Source of the DNA: Streptomyces cupreus
Lineage (GTDB): Bacteria > Actinomycetota > Actinomycetes > Streptomycetales > Streptomycetaceae
Assembly: GCF_014257025.1 (NCBI RefSeq)
Contig: NZ_JACMSF010000027.1
Span: 1-64,000, forward strand
Reading direction: 5' to 3'
DNA length: 64,000 bases
The notes beneath the pieces are model-generated. The model did not search any database and was not told the origin of the DNA. It saw only the letters and a program-made list of their open reading frames with translations. Below are positions 1 to 6,952 of this stretch, in pieces. Made by a program: the position numbers and the translations under genes. The stretch's first letter is position 1; each line of letters opens with the position of its first letter.

Positions 1-1256
1 GCCAGCAACGGAAACAGGGCCCACCCCGACGGCCCGACAGCCGTCGCGCCTACCCGCTCCCCGAGCATCGCGAACCCGCCCACGAAGGCGCCGCCCGCCG
101 CTCCGCCCACGCAGGCCGTCAGGAACGGGCGGCCCAGGGGGAGTGACACCCCGTAGATCAGCGGCTCGCCCACGCCCAGCAGGCCCGCCGGAAGCGCCGA
201 CTTGATCGTCGTACGGATGGAAGTGTCGTGGCGGAGGCGGACGTACACCGCCAGTGCCGCGCCCACCTGCCCCGCGCCCGCCATCGCGAGGATGGGAAGC
301 AGGACGGTGTGGCCCTGTTGCTCGATCAGCGTGGTGTGGATGGGGATCAGGGCCTGGTGGAGCCCCAGCATGACCAGCGGGAGGAAGAGGCCGCCCAGGA
401 CGAAGCCCGCCACGACACCCGTCGTCGACAGGAGCCAGTCCGCCCCCGCTCCGATGGCCGTGGAGATCTCGCCGGCCGCGTACATGAGGCCGTAGAGCGT
501 GGCGAGGCCCGCGATCAGGACCGTGAGGGTGGGGGTCACCAGCACCTCGACGGTGCCCGGCACCCGTCTGCGGCTCCACTTCTCCACGTACGTCCCCAGC
601 AGTGCCGCCGCCAGCGCGCCCAGCACCCCGCCCTGACCGGGCGCCAGGGTCACCCCGAACGCCGTCACCTTCGCGACCCCGGGGTACACCACGACCGCCG
701 CGACCGCCCCGCCGAGTACGGGCGTACCTCCGAACTCCTTCGCCGTGTTGTGGCCGACGAACACCGCGATCAGGGACATGAAGGCGGCCGAGAGCACCGT
801 CAGAGCCGGGGTCACGCCCGTCAGCCGACCCAGATTGATCAGCAGGCCGTTGATCCCCGAGAGGATGCCGCAGCCGATCAGCGCCGGGATGAGGGGGACG
901 AAGATGTTCGCGACGCGGCGCAGGAGCAGCTTGCCGGGGGTGGCATTCCGCGCACGCCGGGCCTCCTTCAACTCGGCGCCCCTGGCCGCCAGTTGCCCCG
1001 CGGCCGTCAGCAACGCCTCGAACTCCGGCGTCACCCGCCCCACCACCCCCGGCCCCAGCACGATCTGATACGTGTCGTCGTCGACCACCCCGAGGACGCC
1101 GGGCACCGCCCGCAGCGCCTCCTCGTCCACCAGGGAGCGGTCGGCCAGGCCCAGGCGCAGACGGGTCATGCAGTGGGCGACGGAGGTGATGTTCGCGGGG
1201 CCGCCGACCAGGGGAAGGATCGCGGCGGCGGTGTCGTACGACGCAGAGCTGTGCAC
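1..1256 (-). CDS. PTS sugar transporter, enzyme IIBC (partial)
   Basis: Membrane enzyme IIBC of a glucose/N-acetylglucosamine/N-acetylmuramate-type phosphotransferase system; it would import and phosphorylate an amino sugar. The translation begins VHSSASYDTA. Near residue 30 it has CMTRLR, the phosphocysteine site of the IIB domain. A linker and repeated hydrophobic IIC segments follow, with the conserved GVGEPLIYG motif near the visible end. The gene runs off the left edge, so the C-terminus is missing, and no IIA domain is seen. The GTG start at 1256 lies 16 nt after murQ; no strong ribosome site is visible, so the start is uncertain. Its position after rpiR and murQ suggests a MurP-like N-acetylmuramate porter, but specificity is inferred from context only. 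Confidence 0.85.
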   Translation of the reverse strand, partial: MHSSASYDTAAAILPLVGGPANITSVAHCMTRLRLGLADRSLVDEEALRAVPGVLGVVDDDTYQIVLGPGVVGRVTPEFEALLTAAGQLAARGAELKEARRARNATPGKLLLRRVANIFVPLIPALIGCGILSGINGLLINLGRLTGVTPALTVLSAAFMSLIAVFVGHNTAKEFGGTPVLGGAVAAVVVYPGVAKVTAFGVTLAPGQGGVLGALAAALLGTYVEKWSRRRVPGTVEVLVTPTLTVLIAGLATLYGLMYAAGEISTAIGAGADWLLSTTGVVAGFVLGGLFLPLVMLGLHQALIPIHTTLIEQQGHTVLLPILAMAGAGQVGAALAVYVRLRHDTSIRTTIKSALPAGLLGVGEPLIYGVSLPLGRPFLTACVGGAAGGAFVGGFAMLGERVGATAVGPSGWALFPLL

Positions 1257-1272
1257 TCCCCGAGCGTGCGGG

Positions 1273-2208
1273 TCAGCGCCCCGCCGCCGCCAGCGCGGCA
1301 CGCAGATGGCCGCCGGACTCCTCCAGAAGGCGGGCGGCCGTCGGGCCGTCCACGCCGGCGAGGATCGCCAGGATCGCGTTCTTCACCTCGCCGTCCGTCG
1401 CGGCCAGCGCCCGCTCGATCTCCGCCTCGTCCGCGCCCGTCGCCAGTGCGACGATACGGCGGGAACGGGCGCGCAGTTTGTCGTTCGAGGCGCGTACGTC
1501 GACCATCAGGTTCCCGTACGTCTTGCCCAGCCGGATCATCGTGATCGTCGAGATCATGTTGAGGACCAGCTTCTGCGCCGTGCCGGACTTCAGGCGGGTG
1601 GATCCGGTGAGCAGTTCGGGGCCGACCACGATCTCGATGCCGTGCTCGGCGGCTGCCGCGAGCGCGCTGTCCGCGTTGCAGGCCAGGCCGATGGTCAACG
1701 CGCCCAGTGCGCGGGCGTGTTCGACGGCGCCGATCGCGTACGGGGTACGGCCGGAGGCGGAGACGCCGACCACCGTGTCGAGGGGCGTGAGCGTGAGCGT
1801 GGCGAGGTCGGCGCGGGCCAGCTCCTTGGAGTCCTCGGCGCCCTCGACGGAGGTCACCATGGCCTCGGGGCCGCCCGCGATCAGACCGACGACCTGGGTC
1901 GGGTCGGTGTTGAAGGTGGGCGGGCACTCGGAGGCGTCGAGCACGCCGAGGCGGCCGGCGGTGCCCGCGCCCGCGTAGACGAGCCGTCCGCCGCGGCCCA
2001 TCCGCTCCGCCACGGCGTCGATGGCGGCGGCGATCTGCGGGAGCCGCACGGCCACGGCGGCCGGTACCGAGGTGTCCTCGCCGTTCATCAGACGGGCGAT
2101 GTCGAGGGTGGGCAGCCGGTCGATGTCGGCGAGGTCGGGGCGGAAGGCCTCGGTGGTGAGGGACTCCAACTCGGCGCGCAGATCACGGGGGTTGGATGTG
2201 GAGGTCAT
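1273..2208 (-). CDS. murQ: N-acetylmuramic acid 6-phosphate etherase
   Basis: Cytoplasmic SIS-fold etherase that cleaves the lactyl ether of MurNAc-6-phosphate to give GlcNAc-6-phosphate and D-lactate, the step that recycles peptidoglycan sugar. The 311-residue product has the normal family length. It carries the diagnostic MurQ/GckR stretch GAGTAGRLGVLDASECPPTF around residues 100-120 and a second SIS segment (VGVSASGRTPYAIGA). The ATG at 2208 follows rpiR by 37 nt, and the PTS IIBC gene follows by 16 nt, so the three probably form one transcript. The product feeds GlcNAc-6-P into the pool sensed by DasR in streptomycetes. Confidence 0.95.
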   Translation of the reverse strand: MTSTSNPRDLRAELESLTTEAFRPDLADIDRLPTLDIARLMNGEDTSVPAAVAVRLPQIAAAIDAVAERMGRGGRLVYAGAGTAGRLGVLDASECPPTFNTDPTQVVGLIAGGPEAMVTSVEGAEDSKELARADLATLTLTPLDTVVGVSASGRTPYAIGAVEHARALGALTIGLACNADSALAAAAEHGIEIVVGPELLTGSTRLKSGTAQKLVLNMISTITMIRLGKTYGNLMVDVRASNDKLRARSRRIVALATGADEAEIERALAATDGEVKNAILAILAGVDGPTAARLLEESGGHLRAALAAAGR

Positions 2209-2245
2209 GAGCTCTTTCCGCGTACGGGTGTCATTTCACGGGTCT

Positions 2246-3157
2246 TTACCGCCGGTGCCGGTGGGCCAGTGCCTCGTAGGACGCCGACAGCGCGGGCGCG
2301 GCGGTCTCGTACGTCCGCTGTGCCACGCCCACGAACAGACAGTCCACCACCAGCAGTTGACCGGTCCGGGACGACATGGCCGCGGGGCGCAGCTCGCTCT
2401 CACGTGCGGTGGACGTCGTCAGTAGGTGATCGGCGTACTGGGCGACCGGCCCGTCCGGCCGTCCGGTGATCGCCACGGTCGTGGCCCCGTGCTCGAAGGC
2501 CACCCGCAGCGGCTCGATCACATCGCCGGTGGACCCGGAGTGCGTGATCGCGAGCGCCACGTCGCCCCCGCGGAGCTGCACCGCGTTCGTCACGGCGAGA
2601 TGCGGATCGCTGTGCGCGTGGGCTATCAGCCCTATGCGCAGCAGCTTCTGCGTGAGGTCCTGCGCGACGAGCCCGGACGCCCCGACGCCGTACACATCGA
2701 TCCGGCGGGCGCCGGCCAGGGCGGTGACGGCCGCGCCGAGCTGGGCCGTGTCGAGTCCGGCCGCGGTGTCGGCGAGGGTCTGCTGCTCGTCGTAGGCGAG
2801 TTTGGCGACGACGTCGGCGATGGGGTCGTCCACCGCGATGTCCGTCGTGATCGCGGGCGCCCGCCCTGACTGCTGCTGGGCGGCGAGTCCGGCGAGGGCG
2901 AGGCGCAGATCGCGGTAGCCGGGGTAACCGAGCAGACGGGCGGTGCGTACGACGGTCGCCTCGCTGGTGCCGGTGAGCTCGGCGAGACCGGTGACGGTGA
3001 GCGCGGCGCAGCCTGCCGGATCACCGGCGACGGCCTCGGCGACCCGCTGCATGGAACGCGTCATGGAGGGCGCCAGCGTGCGCACCTTGGCCGCGAGGGC
3101 GGCGGGGGCGGGCGGGCCGGGCTGCTGCCCGAAAGTTTCCTTCACATGCTGGGTCAC
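2246..3157 (-). CDS. RpiR/MurR-family transcriptional regulator
   Basis: Sugar-phosphate-responsive regulator. The N-terminal HTH_6 domain (LTVTGLAELTGTSEATVVRT, roughly residues 50-75) binds DNA, and the C-terminal SIS domain (DVYGVGASGLVAQDL; ALAITHSGSTGDVIEP) binds a phosphosugar. I place the start at the GTG at 3157; the frame is open further upstream, but the extension overlaps the promoter and operator-like dyads. No classic Shine-Dalgarno precedes this GTG, so translation may be leaderless. It is the first gene of the rpiR-murQ-IIBC unit and so a likely local regulator of MurNAc use, comparable to E. coli MurR. Confidence 0.88.
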   Translation of the reverse strand: MTQHVKETFGQQPGPPAPAALAAKVRTLAPSMTRSMQRVAEAVAGDPAGCAALTVTGLAELTGTSEATVVRTARLLGYPGYRDLRLALAGLAAQQQSGRAPAITTDIAVDDPIADVVAKLAYDEQQTLADTAAGLDTAQLGAAVTALAGARRIDVYGVGASGLVAQDLTQKLLRIGLIAHAHSDPHLAVTNAVQLRGGDVALAITHSGSTGDVIEPLRVAFEHGATTVAITGRPDGPVAQYADHLLTTSTARESELRPAAMSSRTGQLLVVDCLFVGVAQRTYETAAPALSASYEALAHRHRR

Positions 3158-3174
3158 CTGTGAAAGATATTTTC
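3131..3174. promoter_or_regulatory. Pair of GAAA-n-TTTC dyads, candidate RpiR operator
   Basis: GAAAGTTTC (3131-3139) and GAAAGATATTTTC (3162-3174) are two short dyads with centres about 33 bp apart, or three helical turns. One lies just inside and one just upstream of the rpiR start, facing the divergent gene at 3213. RpiR-type regulators commonly bind AT-rich GAAA/TTTC dyads as tetramers, so autoregulation is plausible. Binding is inferred. Confidence 0.5.
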
Positions 3175-3212
3175 GCTTCAGTGTTGTGGTCAAGAGTGCG
3201 CACAATGGGACC

Positions 3213-3605
3213 ATGGATCACTCCGGCCAGCCCGTAAGCCCCCTGGAGCAGGCGTTGCACGCGGCACGCGCCCTCGTGCTCGCCGATCTGATCGCGGGCG
3301 AGGTCGCCGAGGCGGACGTCGTGTCGCTCATCGAGGACGCCGTCGTAGAGCGGCGCTGGTGGGTGGAGCAGTGGCCGGAGGGCGCGGGATACGTCGTCGG
3401 ACTGGTCGCGCAGGACGTCCAGGACGCCCTCCTTGAGCGGTACGGCCGCTGGCCGCTGTGCCCGGTGTGCGGCCAGGGCGACCCGCATGCGCTGGACGTC
3501 GAACCGGAACTCGGCCCCGACCCGCACTGGGTCTGCCACAAGGCGGGCGTGAGGGTGGCGTCGGTGGGATCCCTGGGAACGGCGATGGGCGGGCCGTCCA
3601 CGTGA
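3213..3605 (+). CDS. Conserved hypothetical protein with a CPVCGQGDPH motif
   Basis: A 130-residue soluble protein of unknown function. The N-terminal half is a charged helical segment. Near residue 83 there is CPVCGQGDPH, and a further Cys-His pair (WVCHK) lies near residue 109, which together could bind one metal ion. ATG 3213 is the first in-frame start after the divergent rpiR promoter region. The DUF4031 gene follows after 10 nt, so the two are probably co-transcribed. I recognise it only as a conserved actinobacterial protein. Confidence 0.7.
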   Translation: MDHSGQPVSPLEQALHAARALVLADLIAGEVAEADVVSLIEDAVVERRWWVEQWPEGAGYVVGLVAQDVQDALLERYGRWPLCPVCGQGDPHALDVEPELGPDPHWVCHKAGVRVASVGSLGTAMGGPST

Positions 3606-3615
3606 GGCGGCCCCT

Positions 3616-3876
3616 GTGACGGTGTACATCGACCCGCCGACCTGGCCCGGCCATGGCCGTATGTGGTCCCACATGGTCAGCGACGTGTCCTTCGCCGAGC
3701 TCCATGACTTCGCCGAACGGCTGGGCGTGCCCCGGCGGGCCTTCGAGCGGGACCACTACGACATACCCTCGCACCGGTACGCGGAGGTGGTGGCCGCCGG
3801 GGCGGTGGAGGTCAGCAGCCGGGAGGTCGTGCGGTTGCTGAACGGGGCGGGGCTGCGACGGCCGAAAGGCCGCTAG
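3616..3876 (+). CDS. DUF4031 domain-containing protein
   Basis: An 86-residue protein matching the DUF4031 pattern: opening VYIDPPTWPGHGRMWSH, then DFAERLGVPRRAFERDHYDI and a basic tail. The function is unknown; conserved His, Asp and Arg residues hint at a small nucleotide- or nucleic-acid-related fold, but this is not established. It starts at GTG 3616, 10 nt after the preceding gene. Its TAG (3874-3876) overlaps the stop codon of the convergent gene on the other strand (3873-3875). Confidence 0.8.
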   Translation: MTVYIDPPTWPGHGRMWSHMVSDVSFAELHDFAERLGVPRRAFERDHYDIPSHRYAEVVAAGAVEVSSREVVRLLNGAGLRRPKGR

Positions 3877-4997
3877 GACAGGTCCTGGGGCCGCCCGCCG
3901 GTGTGGACGTACACCTGGAGGGGCCCGTCCGCCTCGCGGCTCTCGCCCATCGCCCGCTCCTCCTGCGACGTGGCCCGGACGAAGCCCGCGCGCGTGACGA
4001 CGGCCTGTGACGGCAGGTTGTCGTGATCTATGGTCGCCAGCAGGGTGTGTACGTCGTCCCTGGCCAGCGCCCACTTCGACAGCGCGCGGAGCCCCTCTGT
4101 GGCGTAGCCGTTGCCGCGGGCGGACTCCGCCAGGTCGTAGCCGATCTCGACGCGACCGTCCTCGTCCGGCGCGCCGTGGAAGCCGAGGGCGCCGACGGCC
4201 CGGTCGTCCTCCTGCCGTACGAGGACGAAGACGCCGAACTCCGTTCGGTGCACGCCCGCTTCGTATGCCTTGAGCAGCATGCCGGAGGCCTCTCGGGTGC
4301 CCTCGTAGGGGCCGCCCCGGACCCACTCGTAGCCGCCGTCGCCGCCCGCGGCGAGGTCGGCCGCGGCGGCGGGGGTCAGGCCCTCCAGGTTGAGCCGCTC
4401 GGCGGGGATGACGAGGTTGTTGATCCAGTACCAGCTGGTGACGGGTGCGCGGCCGGGGAGTTCGCCGCGGCCGGTGGCCCACAGGAGGGTGCTCCAGGGG
4501 GTGGGTCCTGGCTGGACATGGGGCAGGAGCCGGGTAAGGGCGAACTCGGCCAGTTCGGCGGGGGGTTCGTACGTCAGGCCCAGGGCCTCGGCGATGTCGT
4601 ACGTGTGCAGCAGCACCTCGCCGACGCCGAGGGCGGCGAAGCCCTCGGGGTTCGCGGTGTGGAAGGGGCAGGGGTGATGGGCGCGGATGTGGCGGGGGGT
4701 GGTGCGGATGGTGGCGGTGAGCAGGGCACCGGTGGTCTCGATGGCCTGGAGGATGCCTTCGTTGCCGGCGCTGTCGTCGGGGTGGATCCTCAGCGGGACG
4801 TGAGCGGCACGCCCCCGCCCCGCGAGTCGGCCCGCGTAGATGATGAGGTCGTAGGCGATATGGATCGCCGCCTCCCGGCAACTCCACTCGGACCGCGCCG
4901 CCTTGACCGTGTCCCAGTCCCTCTCGACCGCCGTCCGCAGCAGAGCGACCGAGCCCGTCACGGCCTCCTGAACGCGTTCCTCACCCATGTGTCGCAT
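3873..4997 (-). CDS. Maleylpyruvate isomerase-like / GNAT acetyltransferase fusion
   Basis: A 374-residue two-domain protein. Residues 1 to about 215 resemble the mycothiol-dependent maleylpyruvate isomerase N-terminal (DinB-like) fold, with the metal-site region EWSCREAAIHIAYDL and EVLLHTYDIAEALGL. From about residue 225 on there is a GNAT domain, with ESARGNGYATEGLRAL as the acetyl-CoA pyrophosphate loop, a DNLPSQAVVTRAGF segment, and beta strands matching RimJ/RimL-type transferases. Such fusions may combine thiol transfer with N-acetylation, but no substrate can be read from sequence. It converges on the DUF4031 gene with overlapping stops, and the HD hydrolase gene lies upstream on the same strand. 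Confidence 0.82.
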   Translation of the reverse strand: MRHMGEERVQEAVTGSVALLRTAVERDWDTVKAARSEWSCREAAIHIAYDLIIYAGRLAGRGRAAHVPLRIHPDDSAGNEGILQAIETTGALLTATIRTTPRHIRAHHPCPFHTANPEGFAALGVGEVLLHTYDIAEALGLTYEPPAELAEFALTRLLPHVQPGPTPWSTLLWATGRGELPGRAPVTSWYWINNLVIPAERLNLEGLTPAAAADLAAGGDGGYEWVRGGPYEGTREASGMLLKAYEAGVHRTEFGVFVLVRQEDDRAVGALGFHGAPDEDGRVEIGYDLAESARGNGYATEGLRALSKWALARDDVHTLLATIDHDNLPSQAVVTRAGFVRATSQEERAMGESREADGPLQVYVHTGGRPQDLS

Positions 4998-5006
4998 GCG
5001 GGCAGG

Positions 5007-5669
5007 CTATGTGGACGGGGCGGACGGGAGCGACAGCATTTCGAGTTCCGAGGTGAGGTTGTAGCGGGCGGTGGCCTCCCATTTCTCCTGTCCGTACGGC
5101 GTCCTGAACAGCCGTGGCAGAGCGAGGAGTTGGCGAAGGATCGCGGACCTGCCCGCCCGGAAGGCGTCGCTCGGCACGAAGTGGTACTCCTCGCGGACGG
5201 CGGCGGTGTAGGCGGCGTACGCGGAGGGCGGCGCGGCGAGGACGGCGAGGTCGGCATCGCACAGGACCTGGCCGTCGGGGTCGTCGTCGGCGGGGTCGTG
5301 GCTGACGGTGAGCCGGACCAGCCGGGCGACTTCGGCGGCGAGCGCCTCCGGGACACCGGCCTCGGGCAGCGCGCGCTCGGCGAGGCGGGCGGACCGCTCC
5401 TCGTTCGTGGAACGGTCCGGCAGATAGACGGCGTCATGGAACCAGGCGGCGAGCCGTACCGCGACGGGGTTGCGCGCGTACTGCTCCAGCTCGTCGATGT
5501 GCCGCAGCACCGCGGCCAGGTGCTCGACGGTGTGGTAGTGCCGCTGCGGCTCCGACCAGCGCTTGAGCAGCGCGTCCCCGTACCGGTACGGGTCGGGGTG
5601 GCAGGCGCCGTCCCGGGCCGGGAGCAGAGTGCGCAGCCAGCGGTCGCGGAGGTCGTCGAGATCGGCCAT
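5007..5669 (-). CDS. HD-domain predicted metal-dependent phosphohydrolase
   Basis: A 220-residue protein of the COG4339-type HD superfamily. Metal ligands are visible as YHTVEHL (first His region), AAWFHDAVY (the HD pair) and VSHDPADDD with LCDADLAVL (later His/Asp). The N-terminus DLRDRWLRTLLPARDG is typical of the family. The start ATG at 5669 was chosen because the frame upstream is low-complexity and lacks similarity. It is 9 nt from the isomerase/GNAT fusion gene on the same strand, so they are likely co-transcribed. The substrate is unknown. Confidence 0.85.
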   Translation of the reverse strand: MADLDDLRDRWLRTLLPARDGACHPDPYRYGDALLKRWSEPQRHYHTVEHLAAVLRHIDELEQYARNPVAVRLAAWFHDAVYLPDRSTNEERSARLAERALPEAGVPEALAAEVARLVRLTVSHDPADDDPDGQVLCDADLAVLAAPPSAYAAYTAAVREEYHFVPSDAFRAGRSAILRQLLALPRLFRTPYGQEKWEATARYNLTSELEMLSLPSAPST

Positions 5670-5718
5670 GTGCCCATTGTCCGTGACCGGGGCGGGAGGG
5701 GCTCCTGGTTTGGGGGTC

Positions 5719-6069
5719 ATGACTGACAAGTGGGTACGGGATCCGGAACTGCCCGGGCGTTTGCTGACCAGGGAGCGGGATGAGCCGGTGCCGTTGCTGC
5801 GGCGTCGTTCGGAGGCGGACTTCGCGGTGGCGGTGCGGGCGTGTCCGGGGTGGTCGGTGCGGGATGTGCTGGCGCACTGTTCGGCCGCGTTGCTGCGGGT
5901 GGTGGAGGGGCGGTTCGAGCAGGGGGTGTTCTCGTCGGAGTCGAACGACCGGGACATCGCCGAGCGGGCCGAGTGGTCGTGCGCGCGGATCGTGGACGAG
6001 CTGGAACGGGGGATGACCGAGGCCGGGCCGGTCATGGCGAAGGCGGGGGAGCTCAACATCTTCGGGTGA
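5719..6069 (+). pseudogene. C-terminally truncated maleylpyruvate isomerase-like gene
   Basis: The 116-residue product is the N-terminal half of a mycothiol-type maleylpyruvate isomerase/DinB-like protein: RDEPVPLLRRRSEADFAVAV, then CPGWSVRDVLAHCSAALLRVVEG, the usual metal-His region, then RIVDELERGMTEAGPVMAKAG. Family members are normally near 200 residues and continue with a second helical pair. Here the frame ends at ELNIFG followed by TGA, and no continuation is seen in 6070-6198. It may be a remnant or a minimal functional version. The open frame and good codon use suggest recent truncation. Confidence 0.6.
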
Positions 6070-6135
6070 GCGGGGTTCGGTGAGCAAGGGTCGGGTGTGA
6101 GCCGGGTCGTGTAGCGGGCGTAGTCTTGGAGCAGA

Positions 6136-6151
6136 ATTGGACTAGACCTAT
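6136..6151. promoter_or_regulatory. DasR dre-like dyad upstream of cutC
   Basis: ATTGGACTAGACCTAT matches 12 of 16 positions of the published dre consensus for the GlcNAc regulator DasR (ASTGGTCTAGACCAST). The core TGGACTAGACC differs by one base from TGGTCTAGACC. It lies 48-63 bp before the cutC ATG, where a promoter would be expected. It suggests control by amino-sugar status, but the match is by eye and the site is not perfectly symmetrical. Confidence 0.5.
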
Positions 6152-6198
6152 AGCTGCAGACCTGTAGTCGACCTCTGGTCGCCGACGAATGGGGCCCC

Positions 6199-6891
6199 AT
6201 GAGCAAGCGTGCACTCCTGGAGGTGATCGCCCTCGACGTCGAGGACGCGGTCGCCGCCCAGGCCGGAGGCGCGGACCGCCTCGAACTGGTCACCGACATC
6301 GCGGCCGACGGGCTGACGCCGTCGGCCGCGACCGTGGCGGGGATTCGTGCCGCTGTGGATATCCCGGTGCGGGTGATGTTGCGGTTGGCGGACGGGTTCG
6401 CGGCGGGGGATGTGGGCCGGTTGGTGGGGGTCGCCGAGGAGATGCGGGGGGTTGGGGCCGAGGAGTTCGTGCTGGGGTTCCTCGACTCCGACGGGGGTGT
6501 CGACCTGGATGCCGTGGAGCGTGTTGTGGGAGTGCTGGGTGGGTGCCGGTGGACGTTTCACCGGGCGATCGACCGGGCGGGGGATCGGGATGCGCTGCGG
6601 AAGGCGCTGGACGGGCTGCCGGGGCTGGATGCGTATCTGACGGCGGGGGCTGCGACGGGGGTGGACGAAGGGTTGCCGAGGTTGCTGGCGGAGGCGGCGC
6701 GGGGTGGGGAACCGGGGTACGAGCAGCGGATCCTCGTGGGTGGGGGATTGCGGCTGGAGCATGTGCCGCATCTGCTGTCCGCCGGGATCGACGCGTTCCA
6801 TATCGGCGGGGCCGCCCGGCCGGGGGGCTGGTCCGGGGCGGTGTCGGAGGCGGCGGTGGGGCAGTGGCGGGGGGTGTTGGACGGGGGGTGA
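6199..6891 (+). CDS. cutC: CutC family protein
   Basis: A TIM-barrel protein of 230 residues, the usual CutC length. It opens with LLEVIALDVEDAVAAQAGGADRLEL in the classic CutC pattern (split here: LLEVIALDVEDA, then AQAGGADRLELV). Later motifs are TFHRAIDRAGD and RILVGGGLR, ending with AFHIGGAARP. The family was named for copper homeostasis in E. coli and human CutC binds Cu(I), but direct evidence for copper handling in bacteria is weak. The ATG at 6199 is the clear start. A DasR-like dyad upstream and the nearby MurNAc locus hint at a link to amino-sugar signals. Confidence 0.88.
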   Translation: MSKRALLEVIALDVEDAVAAQAGGADRLELVTDIAADGLTPSAATVAGIRAAVDIPVRVMLRLADGFAAGDVGRLVGVAEEMRGVGAEEFVLGFLDSDGGVDLDAVERVVGVLGGCRWTFHRAIDRAGDRDALRKALDGLPGLDAYLTAGAATGVDEGLPRLLAEAARGGEPGYEQRILVGGGLRLEHVPHLLSAGIDAFHIGGAARPGGWSGAVSEAAVGQWRGVLDGG

Positions 6892-6952
6892 GCGGGGGTC
6901 TGGGGGCGGCAGCCCTCGGGGATGGGACGGGTAGGGGCGGCGGGGGCGAGAA

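Noticed and set aside
1257..2245. DasR site near murQ and the PTS gene
   Set aside because: The short gaps at 1257-1272 and 2209-2245 contain no TGGTCTAGACCA-like dyad; only the cutC region has one.
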